DNA from: Lichenicola sp964248625
GTDB lineage: Bacteria; Pseudomonadota; Alphaproteobacteria; Acetobacterales; Acetobacteraceae
Direction: 5' to 3'
Assembly: GCA_964248625.1 (NCBI GenBank)
Contig: CAXTZG010000002.1
Span: 1-64,000, forward strand
DNA length: 64,000 nucleotides
The notes under the pieces: generated by a model
Database searches by the model: none
What the model was told of the DNA's origin: nothing
Seen by the model: only the letters and a program-made list of their open reading frames with translations
Shown here: positions 16,722-25,837 of the stretch, in pieces
Numbering within the stretch: the first letter of the stretch is position 1
Layout: each line of letters opens with the position of its first letter
Translations under genes and position numbers: made by a program

Positions 16722-18272
16722 ATGACCGCCACCGCCTGCTTCATCGGCATCGATCTCGGCACGTCGGCCTGCAAGGCGCTGGCGATCGACGGGAACGGCG
16801 GCGTGCTGGCGCGCGCCTCGGCCGAGTACCCGCTCGCCACCCCCCGGCCCGGCTGGGCCGAGCAGGCGCCGGCGGACTGGCAGGATGGCTGCGACGCGGC
16901 GATGGGCGCGCTGGTGGCAGAACTGCCGCCCGGCAGCGCGGTGCAGGCGATCGGTTTGTCCGGCCAGATGCACGGGCTGGTGGCGCTCGACCGCGACGAC
17001 CGGGTGATCCGGCCGGCGATCCTGTGGTGCGACAACCGCACGGGCGCGCAGTGCGACACCCTGACCGCGCGCGTCGGCGGCCTCGACGCGCTGCTCGGCC
17101 TGACGCGCAACCGGATGCTGCCGGGCTTCACCGGCGGCAAGCTGCTCTGGCTGCGCGAGCACGAGCCGGAGGCGCTGGACCGGATGCGCCGCTTCCTGCT
17201 GCCCAAGGACGCGCTGCGCCTGGAGATGACTGGCGAATACGCCACCGACGTGTCCGACGCGTCCGGCACCGGCCTGTTCGACGTGCGCGCCCGCGCCTGG
17301 TCGCAGCCGATGCTGGATGCGGTCGGCGTCTCCGCGCAGCAGGTGCCGGCCGCGTTCGAATCCCACGAGATCACCGGACGGCTGCGGCCGCAAACGGCGG
17401 CGCGGTGGGGCCTGCAAGCGGGCCTGCCGGTGGTGGCAGGTGGTGGCGATTCGGTGATCCAGACCACCTCGATGGGCGTGATCGATCCGGGCGTGGTGGG
17501 CATCACCCTCGGCACCGCCGGCCTGATCGGAGCCAGTGTCGCGTCTTGTCCGGACAATCCCGGCGGCCTGCTGCAGGTTTCCTGCGGCAATGCCCCCGGG
17601 CGCTGGCATGTGATGGGGGTCACGCTGAATGGCGGCGGCGCCTTCCACTGGTGGCGCGACGCGCTGTCGGCGCTGCCGGGCACGACGCCCGGCTTCGACG
17701 CGCTGGTGGCGCTGGCGCAGCAGGTGCCGTGTGGCGCCGAGGGGCTGCTGTTCCTGCCCTATCTGATGGGCGAGCGCTGCCCGCACGTGGCGCCGGACGG
17801 GCGCGGCGCCTGGGTCGGCCTGACCCGCGCGCACGACCTGCGGCACATGACGCGCGCGGTGATGGAGGGCGTGCTGCTGAACACCCGCTCGATCCTGGAT
17901 CTGGTGGCGGCGTCGGGAGTCGGGTGGCAGTCGCTGCGCGTGTCCGGCGGCGCCACCGCATCGCCGGCGTGGCTGCAGATGCTGGCCGACGTCACCGGCC
18001 AGGAGGTGGCGACCGTCACCGGGGCCGCCGAGGGGGGCGCCTATGGCGCGGCCCTGCTGGCCGGCGTCGGCAGCGGCGCCTGGCGCTCGCTCGACGAGGC
18101 GGCGGAGGCGATCAGGATCACCGGGGCGGTGCAGCCCTCGGCACCCGCAGTCGCCGCCTATGACCGGCTGCATCCGGTCCACGCATCGCTGCACGCGGCA
18201 CTGGCCGGTGCGGCCGCCCAGCTGTCGGCGCTGGAGGCGGACGCGGCCCGTGTGTCCGGAGGGACCCCATGA
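16722..18272 (+). CDS. xylB: Xylulokinase-like FGGY kinase
   Basis: 516 residues. It begins CFIGIDLGTSACKALAID and contains GLSGQMHGLV, the signature segment of xylulokinases, plus GGGDSVIQT and SGGATASPAW in the second domain. It would phosphorylate D-xylulose or a related ketopentose with ATP. The gene follows the aldehyde dehydrogenase by seven bases and overlaps the HAD phosphatase (ATGA). It is quite different from the FGGY kinase at 6436-7938, so the island has two kinases for different ketoses. The C-terminus is somewhat long and alanine-rich. Confidence 0.85.
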   Translation: MTATACFIGIDLGTSACKALAIDGNGGVLARASAEYPLATPRPGWAEQAPADWQDGCDAAMGALVAELPPGSAVQAIGLSGQMHGLVALDRDDRVIRPAILWCDNRTGAQCDTLTARVGGLDALLGLTRNRMLPGFTGGKLLWLREHEPEALDRMRRFLLPKDALRLEMTGEYATDVSDASGTGLFDVRARAWSQPMLDAVGVSAQQVPAAFESHEITGRLRPQTAARWGLQAGLPVVAGGGDSVIQTTSMGVIDPGVVGITLGTAGLIGASVASCPDNPGGLLQVSCGNAPGRWHVMGVTLNGGGAFHWWRDALSALPGTTPGFDALVALAQQVPCGAEGLLFLPYLMGERCPHVAPDGRGAWVGLTRAHDLRHMTRAVMEGVLLNTRSILDLVAASGVGWQSLRVSGGATASPAWLQMLADVTGQEVATVTGAAEGGAYGAALLAGVGSGAWRSLDEAAEAIRITGAVQPSAPAVAAYDRLHPVHASLHAALAGAAAQLSALEADAARVSGGTP

Positions 18273-18922
18273 AGGCGGTCGTGTTCGATCTGGACGGCAC
18301 GCTGGTCGACAGCGCGCCCGACATCGCCCGGGGCATCAACCGCATGCTGGCCGATCACGGGTTGCCGCCGTGGGAGGTGCGGGCGATCGAGCGCCTCACC
18401 GGCGAGGGCGCCAGCGCGCTGGTGGAAAAGGTCTATGCCGGGATTGGGGAGCCGGTCGATGCGGCGCGGATCGAGGCCGACACCGCCCGCTACCTCGCGT
18501 ACTACCAGGCGCATCCGGTGGTGGACTCGACCCTCTATGCCGACGCCGCCGCCGCCCTGCCGGCACTGCACAGCACGGGCCTGCGCATCGGGGTCTGCAC
18601 CAACAAGGTCCAGGCCCTGGCGGAGGTGGTTCTCGACCGGCTGGGCATCGGCCGCTTCATCGAGGTGGTGGTCGGCTCGGACACGACGCCGCATCGCAAG
18701 CCGCATCCGGCACCGCTGCTGCATACGCTCGCAGTTCTCGGGGTGACGGTGCAGGAGACGGTCTTCGTCGGCGACACCGTCATCGACCGCGACTGCGCAG
18801 CCGCCGCCGGCATCGCGTGCCGGATCGTCGACTGGGGCACCGGGCCGCACGTCGCGGTGCCCGCGCAGGCGCGGCTGCGCCGCTTCGCCGACCTGCTGCC
18901 GGACACGGCGGCGCATGTCTGA
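18269..18922 (+). CDS. HAD-superfamily phosphatase (Gph/phosphoglycolate phosphatase-like)
   Basis: 217 residues. HAD motif I is FDLDGTLVDS (Asp7 and Asp9), a helical cap follows, then GVCTNK (motif II), HRKPHPAPLLHTL with the conserved lysine (motif III) and FVGDTVIDRDCA (motif IV). It could remove a dead-end phosphate sugar or phosphoglycolate formed in the pathway. It is coupled to the kinase upstream and overlaps the RpiR gene downstream by eight bases. Confidence 0.87.
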   Translation: MKAVVFDLDGTLVDSAPDIARGINRMLADHGLPPWEVRAIERLTGEGASALVEKVYAGIGEPVDAARIEADTARYLAYYQAHPVVDSTLYADAAAALPALHSTGLRIGVCTNKVQALAEVVLDRLGIGRFIEVVVGSDTTPHRKPHPAPLLHTLAVLGVTVQETVFVGDTVIDRDCAAAAGIACRIVDWGTGPHVAVPAQARLRRFADLLPDTAAHV

Positions 18923-19769
18923 GGCGTCGGCCCATCTGCTTACCGCGGTAGCGCAGGCGCGGCATGGGCTGAGCCGTGCCGAGACGCGTCTCGCCGACGT
19001 CGTGCTGAGCCAGCCGGAGGCGGTGATCACGATGAGCATGACCGACCTCAAGCAGATGGCCCAGGTCAGCGATCCCACCATCGTCCGCTTCTGCCGCCGG
19101 CTCGGCTGCGTCGGCTATACCGAGTTCAAGGTCCGGCTGGCGCAGGGGCTGGCGCCGCAGCCGCCCTTCAGCCACCAGCCGATCACCGTCGGCGACACGG
19201 TGTCCGATGCGGCGGCCAAGCTGCTCAGCAACTCGGTGAACGCGATCCGCCGCTTCGCCGACGACCTCGATCCGCAAGCCGTTGAGGCGGCGGCCGACCG
19301 CCTGCTGACAGCCAAGAACACCTTTCTGTTCGCGCTCGGCCTGTCCGAGACCGTCGCCTTCGATGCCGAGCACAAGCTGTTCCGGCTGGGCATACGCTGC
19401 CGCCTGGTGCTGGAGGCGCATCGCCAGACGCAGCTCGCGGCGACCCTGCATGCGGACGAGCTGATCGTGTTCTTCTCGCATTCGGGCGACACCCGCACCC
19501 TGGTCGCCGCCGCGCAGAGCGCGCATCGCAACGGTGCCGCGACCGTGGCCCTGACCGCGCCGGGCTCGCGCCTCGCCCGCGCCTGCGACGTCGTCGTCGG
19601 CCTGCCGCGCTACGAGCACAGCGAGCTCTACACCCCGCTGACCGCCCGGCTGAACCACTTCCTGGTGGTCAACATGCTGGTCGTCGCGGTGGGCCTGAAG
19701 CAGAAGCGCGCGATGCCCGAAAGCCTCACCGCCCTCGAGCCGTGGCTGACCGAGAAGTTCATCGATTGA
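18915..19769 (+). CDS. RpiR/HexR-family transcriptional regulator (HTH + SIS)
   Basis: 284 residues. An N-terminal RpiR-type HTH covers about residues 1-80 (MTDLKQMAQVSDPTIVRFCRRLGC), followed by a SIS sugar-phosphate-binding domain from about residue 120 to 260 (FFSHSGDTRTLV). Its operator is probably the pair of GTAG-N5-CTAC boxes upstream of 9338, making it an autoregulator of the operon. The likely effector is a pentose phosphate handled by the kinase or by RpiA, which follows immediately. Confidence 0.9.
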   Translation: MSEASAHLLTAVAQARHGLSRAETRLADVVLSQPEAVITMSMTDLKQMAQVSDPTIVRFCRRLGCVGYTEFKVRLAQGLAPQPPFSHQPITVGDTVSDAAAKLLSNSVNAIRRFADDLDPQAVEAAADRLLTAKNTFLFALGLSETVAFDAEHKLFRLGIRCRLVLEAHRQTQLAATLHADELIVFFSHSGDTRTLVAAAQSAHRNGAATVALTAPGSRLARACDVVVGLPRYEHSELYTPLTARLNHFLVVNMLVVAVGLKQKRAMPESLTALEPWLTEKFID

Positions 19770-19783
19770 AGGAGTTCACGCTC

Positions 19784-20509
19784 ATGCAACCCTCCAAGCC
19801 GCAGGACCAGGCGAAGCTCGCCGCCGGCCGCAAGGCGATCGAGACCTACCTGCAGGACGGCATGCGGATCGGGCTCGGGTCCGGCACCACGTCGCACTGG
19901 TTCGTGCGCGCGCTTGGCGAGAAGGTGCGCGACGGGTTCGACATCGCCGGCGTGCCGACCTCCACCGCCACGCGCGACCTGGCGCGCGAGGTCGGCGTGC
20001 CGCTGCTCGACCTCAACGACGTGGTCGAGCTCGACCTGACCATCGACGGCGCCGACGAGATCGACCATGCCGGCCGGATGATCAAGGGCGGCGGCGCCTG
20101 CCTGCTGTGGGAGAAGATGGTCGCCCGCGTGTCGCGCCGCATGGTCGCCGTGGTCGATGACGGCAAGCTGGTCGAGACGCTGGGGCGGTATCCGCTGCCG
20201 ATCGAAGTGATCCGCTTCGGCTGGCGCAGCACCGGACGCGAGCTGCAGACGCTGTTCGACCAATTCGGCCACCATGACGTGCCGATGACGCTGCGCGGCG
20301 GCGAGGCCACGCCGGTGATCACCGACAGCGGCCACTACATCCTGGACTGGCAGCTCGACCGGATCGAGGAGCCGGACCGCCTGGCGCCGCTGTTCAACGA
20401 GATCCCGGGCGTCGTCGAGCACGGGCTGTTCGTCGGCATCGCTCATGAGATGGTGATCGGTCACGCCGACGGCAGCGCCGACGTCATCCGTCTCGACGGG
20501 CCGGCATGA
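19784..20509 (+). CDS. rpiA: Ribose-5-phosphate isomerase A
   Basis: 241 residues. Family motifs are GLGSGTTSHWFV, STATRDLA, the catalytic-site stretch TIDGADEID and KGGGACLLWEKM. The ATG at 19784 has AAGGAG nine bases upstream. It interconverts ribose 5-phosphate and ribulose 5-phosphate. Its place in an inducible sugar operon beside an RpiR regulator suggests a dedicated copy; whether it is the only RpiA of the genome cannot be told. Confidence 0.93.
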   Translation: MQPSKPQDQAKLAAGRKAIETYLQDGMRIGLGSGTTSHWFVRALGEKVRDGFDIAGVPTSTATRDLAREVGVPLLDLNDVVELDLTIDGADEIDHAGRMIKGGGACLLWEKMVARVSRRMVAVVDDGKLVETLGRYPLPIEVIRFGWRSTGRELQTLFDQFGHHDVPMTLRGGEATPVITDSGHYILDWQLDRIEEPDRLAPLFNEIPGVVEHGLFVGIAHEMVIGHADGSADVIRLDGPA

Positions 20510-21297
20510 GCGGCGCGGGCACGCCGATGTATCGCGAGAAGCTCAGCTTGGCCGGCCGCACGGCCGTGGTGACCGGAGGCGCGCGCGGCATCGGCCTGGC
20601 GTGCGCGCAGGCGCTGGGCGAGGCCGGGGCCCGCGTACTGCTGACCGACCTCGACGGCGACGCGGCGCAGGCCGCGGCCGCAAAGCTCGCAGCACAGACC
20701 ATCGATGCGCAGGCGTTCCGGCTCGACGTCACCGACGCTTACGCCGTGCGCGCCCTGGCCGTCTCGCTGAACGACCGGTTCGGGGCCGTCGACATCCTGG
20801 TCGCCAATGCCGGCATCGTGCGCGGCGGCAGGGCGGAGGACGTCGAGGATGCGGACTGGCGCGCGGTGATCGACGTCAACCTCAACGGCGTCTTCTGGTG
20901 CTGCCGCGAGTTCGGCCGCGCCATGCTCGGGCGCGGCCGGGGCGCCATCGTCACCATCGGCTCGATGTCGGGCGAGATCGTCAACAAGCCGCAGGAGCAG
21001 TCCTCCTACAACGCCGCCAAGGCCGGGGTGCATCATCTCACCCGGAGCCTGGCCGCGGAATGGGCGTCGCGCGGCGTGCGCGTCAATGCCGTGGCGCCGA
21101 CCTACATCGACACCCCGCTGACGCGGTTCGGCCTGGAGGATCCGCAGCTCAGGCAGGCCTGGCTCGGCATGACGCCGATGCAGCGGGTGGGCCGGCCGGA
21201 CGAGGTCGCCTCGGTGGTGGCGTTCCTGGCCTCCGACGCGGCCAGCCTGATGACCGGCAGCATCGTTCTCGCCGATGGCGGATATACCTGCTGGTAG
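20506..21297 (+). CDS. Short-chain dehydrogenase, sugar-alcohol type
   Basis: 263 residues, classical SDR: TGGARGIG cofactor loop, NAG at about residue 100, catalytic Ser in TIGSMSG and YNAAK. The ATG overlaps the rpiA stop. Members with this layout include D-arabinitol, xylitol and other polyol dehydrogenases. As the last gene of the operon it could oxidise a pentitol to the ketopentose used by the kinase, or act as a sugar 1-dehydrogenase feeding the oxidative branch. Confidence 0.85.
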   Translation: MSGAGTPMYREKLSLAGRTAVVTGGARGIGLACAQALGEAGARVLLTDLDGDAAQAAAAKLAAQTIDAQAFRLDVTDAYAVRALAVSLNDRFGAVDILVANAGIVRGGRAEDVEDADWRAVIDVNLNGVFWCCREFGRAMLGRGRGAIVTIGSMSGEIVNKPQEQSSYNAAKAGVHHLTRSLAAEWASRGVRVNAVAPTYIDTPLTRFGLEDPQLRQAWLGMTPMQRVGRPDEVASVVAFLASDAASLMTGSIVLADGGYTCW

Positions 21298-21332
21298 ACG
21301 GGTGCCCAGACGACGGGCCGCGCATCCCGCCC

Positions 21333-21378
21333 GTGACCTCGCGGCCGCCCTGCGCTAGAACCCCCTCCTTCCGGAGGG
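21333..21378 (+). promoter_or_regulatory. Possible trpB promoter and hairpin masking its ribosome-binding site
   Basis: GTGACC (21333-21338) and CTAGAA (21355-21360) are 16 bases apart and could be the -35/-10 of trpB. Directly after lies CCCTCC-TTCC-GGAGGG (21363-21378), a perfect six-base-pair hairpin whose 3' arm is the Shine-Dalgarno sequence of trpB. In RNA this stem could hide the ribosome-binding site. The promoter call is weaker than the hairpin, which is plain in the sequence. Confidence 0.4.
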
Positions 21379-21385
21379 CCCGCCC

Positions 21386-22699
21386 GTGAACCAGCTCAGC
21401 CAGACCACCCTGCCTGCCTCGCGCTCCGCCGCCACGACCCCGGTCTCCGCCCAGCTCGCGGAACGTGCCGCCGCCGATCGCGCCGACGCTCTCCGCCCCA
21501 ACACGCTTCGCTCCGGTCCCGACGAGCGCGGCCGCTTCGGCATCTTCGGCGGCCGCTTCGTTGCCGAAACGCTGATGCCGCTCATCCTCGAGCTCGACCA
21601 GGCCTACGAGGCCGCCAAGGCCGACCCGGCCTTCCGCGAGGAGCTCGACGCCTATCTCAAGGACTATGTCGGCCGCCCCAGCCCGCTCTGGCACGCCAAG
21701 CGCCTGACCGCCGAGCTCGGTGGCGCGCAGATCTACCTGAAGCGCGAGGAGCTGAACCACACCGGCTCGCACAAGCTCAACAACGTCATGGGCCAGATCC
21801 TGCTGGCCAGGCGAATGGGCCGCACCCGCATCATCGCCGAAACCGGCGCCGGTCAGCACGGGGTCGCCACCGCCACCGTCTGCGCGCTGTTCGGCCTGAA
21901 ATGCGTCATCTACATGGGCGCCACCGACGTCGAGCGGCAGAAGCCCAACGTGTTCCGCATGCGCCTGCTGGGTGCGGAGGTGCACGCGGTCACCACCGGC
22001 GCCGGCACGCTCAAAGACTCCATGAACGAGGCGATGCGCGACTGGGTCGCCAACGTCGCCGACACCTACTACCTGATCGGCACCGTGGCCGGGCCGCACC
22101 CCTATCCGGCGATGGTGCGCGACTTCCAGTGCGTGATCGGCGACGAGGCGCGCGTGCAGATGCACGAGGCCGAGGGCCGCCTTCCCGACGTGGTGGTCGC
22201 AGCCGTCGGCGGCGGCTCCAATGCCATGGGCATCTTCCACCCCTTCCTCGACGATCCCGAGGTGGCGCTGATCGGCGTGGAAGCCGCAGGCCGCGGCCTC
22301 GACAGCGGCGAGCAGGCCGCCAGCATCAGCCGCGGCCGCCCCGGCGTGCTGCACGGCAACCGCACCTACCTGCTGCAGGACGCCGAGGGCCAGATCCAGG
22401 AGGCCCACTCCATCAGCGCCGGCCTCGACTATCCCGGCATCGGGCCTGAGCACGCCTGGCTGCACGATATCGGCCGCGCGCAGTATGTCGGCATCACCGA
22501 CGACGAGGCGCTCGCCGCCTTTCAGCTCTGCACCCGCACCGAGGGCATCATCCCGGCGCTGGAATGCGCCCACGCCCTGGCCCACGTCGCCAGGATCGCG
22601 CCCGCCATGCGGCCCGACCAGATCGTCTTGATGAATCTGTCCGGCCGCGGCGACAAGGACATCTTCACGGTCGCGGAGCATCTCGGGGTCCGCCTGTGA
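21386..22699 (+). CDS. trpB: Tryptophan synthase beta chain
   Basis: 437 residues starting at GTG, about 40 longer at the N-terminus than many TrpB proteins. The PLP lysine is in HTGSHKLNN, the glycine-rich phosphate loop is GGGSNAMG, and the catalytic region GAGQHG is intact. It condenses indole with serine. It overlaps trpA by three bases (GTGA), as in most alphaproteobacteria. The GTG was chosen because GGAGGG lies seven bases upstream. Confidence 0.96.
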   Translation: MNQLSQTTLPASRSAATTPVSAQLAERAAADRADALRPNTLRSGPDERGRFGIFGGRFVAETLMPLILELDQAYEAAKADPAFREELDAYLKDYVGRPSPLWHAKRLTAELGGAQIYLKREELNHTGSHKLNNVMGQILLARRMGRTRIIAETGAGQHGVATATVCALFGLKCVIYMGATDVERQKPNVFRMRLLGAEVHAVTTGAGTLKDSMNEAMRDWVANVADTYYLIGTVAGPHPYPAMVRDFQCVIGDEARVQMHEAEGRLPDVVVAAVGGGSNAMGIFHPFLDDPEVALIGVEAAGRGLDSGEQAASISRGRPGVLHGNRTYLLQDAEGQIQEAHSISAGLDYPGIGPEHAWLHDIGRAQYVGITDDEALAAFQLCTRTEGIIPALECAHALAHVARIAPAMRPDQIVLMNLSGRGDKDIFTVAEHLGVRL

Positions 22700-23562
22700 G
22701 CCGCATCGCGGCCCGCTTCGCAGCGCTCCGGTCCGAGGGGCGCGGCGCGCTGATCCCGTTCCTCGAGGCCGGCGACCCCGACCTCGCCACCGCCGAGGCG
22801 ATCCTGTGCGGCATGCCGGGGGCCGGCGCCGATCTGATCGAGATCGGCGTGCCCTTCACCGACCCGATGGCCGACGGCCCGATCATCCAGGCGGCCTCGG
22901 TGCGCGGCCTGCGTGCCGGCGCCACCCTGGCCCGCACCCTGGAGATGGTCGCCCGCTTTCGCGTGACCGACCCCGACACCCCGGTCGTGCTGATGGGCTA
23001 CCTGAACCCGCTCGACAGCTACGGCCCGGCCCGCTTCTGCGCCGACGCGGCCCGCTCGGGCGTCGACGGGCTGATCGTCGTCGACCTGCCCTCCGAGGAG
23101 GCCGACCTGCTGGAAGCCCACGCGGCCGAGCACGCGCTGGACATCATCCGCCTGGTCGCCCCCACCACGGCGCGCGAGCGCCTGCCGCTGGTGCTCAACG
23201 GCAGCTCGGGCTTCATCTACTATGTCAGCATCACCGGCGTGACCGGCACCCGCACGGCGTCCGAATCCGACCTCGCCGGCGCCCTGCCGCTGCTGCGCGA
23301 GGCGACCGACCTGCCGGTCGCGATCGGGTTCGGCATCCGCACCCCCGCCCAGGCGGCGTCGGCCGTGCGCATCGCCGACGCGGCCGTGGTCGCCTCGGCG
23401 CTGATCGAGACGCTGGCGAACAGCCTGGACGCGCAGGGGTGTGCTGGGCCGGACACGGTGCGGCTGGTGCTGGACCAGGTCAGGACGCTTGCCGACGGGG
23501 TGCGTGGGGCAAGGGCTCTGCCCTTGCAACCCGCCAAAGGCCAGCCTTTGGAAACCAACTAA
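22696..23562 (+). CDS. trpA: Tryptophan synthase alpha chain
   Basis: 288 residues. Catalytic Glu is in LIEIGVPFTDP (about residue 49) and Asp in PFTDPMADGP; STGFGI-type phosphate loop is represented by IGFGIRTP. Splits indole-3-glycerol phosphate for TrpB. The last ~19 residues (after DGVRGARAL) are encoded by a palindromic repeat block, so the C-terminus is probably an acquired tail rather than part of the conserved barrel; the stop lies inside the repeat. Confidence 0.95.
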   Translation: MSRIAARFAALRSEGRGALIPFLEAGDPDLATAEAILCGMPGAGADLIEIGVPFTDPMADGPIIQAASVRGLRAGATLARTLEMVARFRVTDPDTPVVLMGYLNPLDSYGPARFCADAARSGVDGLIVVDLPSEEADLLEAHAAEHALDIIRLVAPTTARERLPLVLNGSSGFIYYVSITGVTGTRTASESDLAGALPLLREATDLPVAIGFGIRTPAQAASAVRIADAAVVASALIETLANSLDAQGCAGPDTVRLVLDQVRTLADGVRGARALPLQPAKGQPLETN

Positions 23563-23609
23563 TCCGGGTCCGGGGCCGGTGGCCCCGGCGGGTCCAGGGC
23601 GGAGCCCTG
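23509..23609. repeat. Block of four tandem palindromes (REP-like) at the trpA-accD junction
   Basis: Four perfect hairpins in a row: GCAAGGGC-TCT-GCCCTTGC (23509-23527), CCAAAGGC-CA-GCCTTTGG (23534-23551), CCGGGGCC-GGT-GGCCCCGG (23570-23588) and CAGGGC-GGA-GCCCTG (23595-23609). GGGTCC occurs twice (23566-23571 and 23590-23595). The first two hairpins are inside the trpA frame and its TAA follows the second. Such blocks look like the intergenic mosaic repeats of alphaproteobacteria and could attenuate or stabilise the trpA-accD transcript. No T-run follows, so a classical terminator is unlikely. I saw no second copy in this window. Confidence 0.7.
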
Positions 23610-23635
23610 ACCTTCCTCAACAGGAACACTCCGCC

Positions 23636-24505
<870 letters not shown>

Positions 24506-24512
24506 GCCGCCC

Positions 24513-25817
24513 GTGGCAGGTCCGTCCCCGGAGTTCAGCGGCCGCAGCGGCGTCGTGCTGGAGCGGCTGCAGCGTCTCTATCCGGCGTTGATCGACCTCA
24601 GCCTGGGCCGGCTGGAGGTGCTGCTGGGTAAGCTCGGCCATCCCGAGCGCCGCCTGCCGCCGGTGATCCATGTCGCCGGCACCAACGGCAAGGGCAGCAC
24701 CTGCGCCCACCTGCGCGCCATCGCCGAGGCGGCCGACCTCGCTGTGCACGTCACCATCAGCCCGCATCTGGTCGACATCACCGAGCGCTTCCGCGTCGCC
24801 GGCCGGCTGGTCGACGAGGCGACCCTGGTGGCCACGCTCGAGCGCATCGAGCAGGTCAATGACGGTGCTGCGATCACCGTGTTCGAGGTGCTGTCGGCCT
24901 GCGCCTTCGTGCTGTTCGCCGAGACCCCGGCCGATCTCGCCATTATCGAGGTCGGGCTCGGCGGCCGGTTCGACGCCACCAACGTGGTCCCGTCGCCTGC
25001 CGCCTGCGCCATCTCCGCCATCTCCATGGACCACGAGGCCTTCCTGGGCGACAGCATCGCCGCCATCGCCGCCGAGAAGGCCGGCATCATCAAGCCGGGC
25101 CGCCCAGTCGCCACCGGCCGCCAGCTGTCCGACGCCCTGGCCGCTATCGAGGCCGAGGCCGGTCGGCAACAGGCCCCGCTGCTGCTGCGCGACCGCGACT
25201 GGCACATCGAGCGCAGCCATGCGGACAGCCTGCGCTACCGCGATCGCGACGGCGTCCTGGAGCTGCCGCTGCCCGGACTGCTCGGGCCGCACCAGATCGA
25301 CAATGCCGGCCTCGCCATCGCCGCCCTGCGCGCTTCGGGCCTGGTTCTGCCGGGTCCGGCCTATGCCGGCATCGCCCGCACCACCTGGCCCGCCCGGCTG
25401 CAGCGCCTGCGCGGCCGGCTCGCGGCCCGGCTGCCGCCCGACTGGGAGCTCTGGCTCGATGGCGGCCACAATCCCGGCGCCGGACAGGTGCTGGCCGAGA
25501 CGCTGCGCGGCTGGTCCGACCGTCCGCTGCATCTGCTGGTCGGCATGAAGCAGAGCAAGGACCCGGCCGGCTTCCTCCACCCCCTGCTGCCGCATGCCAC
25601 CAGCCTGTGGGCGATCGCCGAGCCGGGCCAGCATCTGGCACTTCCCGTCGAGGCAATCATCGCGGCCTCCGGCGGCGTCGCCAGGCCGGGTCCGGTGGTG
25701 GCCGACACGCTGGATCGCCTGGCTGCGTCCGGCGGCGGACCCGCCCGCATCCTGGTCTGCGGCAGCCTCTACCTCGCCGGCGAGATCCTCAAGGCGGACG
25801 GCCACATCCCCTGCTGA
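24513..25817 (+). CDS. folC: Bifunctional folylpolyglutamate synthase/dihydrofolate synthase
   Basis: 434 residues with GTG start. The Mur-ligase P-loop is HVAGTNGKGSTCAHL (about residue 50), followed by ISPHLVDITERFR and, in the C-terminal domain, LDGGHNPGAG. It adds glutamate to dihydropteroate and to folates in the cytoplasm. The accD-folC neighbourhood is conserved widely in proteobacteria and supports the call. Confidence 0.94.
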   Translation: MAGPSPEFSGRSGVVLERLQRLYPALIDLSLGRLEVLLGKLGHPERRLPPVIHVAGTNGKGSTCAHLRAIAEAADLAVHVTISPHLVDITERFRVAGRLVDEATLVATLERIEQVNDGAAITVFEVLSACAFVLFAETPADLAIIEVGLGGRFDATNVVPSPAACAISAISMDHEAFLGDSIAAIAAEKAGIIKPGRPVATGRQLSDALAAIEAEAGRQQAPLLLRDRDWHIERSHADSLRYRDRDGVLELPLPGLLGPHQIDNAGLAIAALRASGLVLPGPAYAGIARTTWPARLQRLRGRLAARLPPDWELWLDGGHNPGAGQVLAETLRGWSDRPLHLLVGMKQSKDPAGFLHPLLPHATSLWAIAEPGQHLALPVEAIIAASGGVARPGPVVADTLDRLAASGGGPARILVCGSLYLAGEILKADGHIPC

Positions 25818-25837
25818 CGCGCCGGTTCGAGGATCCT

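Noticed and set aside
3191..17800. Other CACGTG occurrences (for example near 3192, 10095, 12898 and 17788) as extra parS sites
   Set aside because: Flanking bases do not match TGTT/AACA, so they are not ParB sites.
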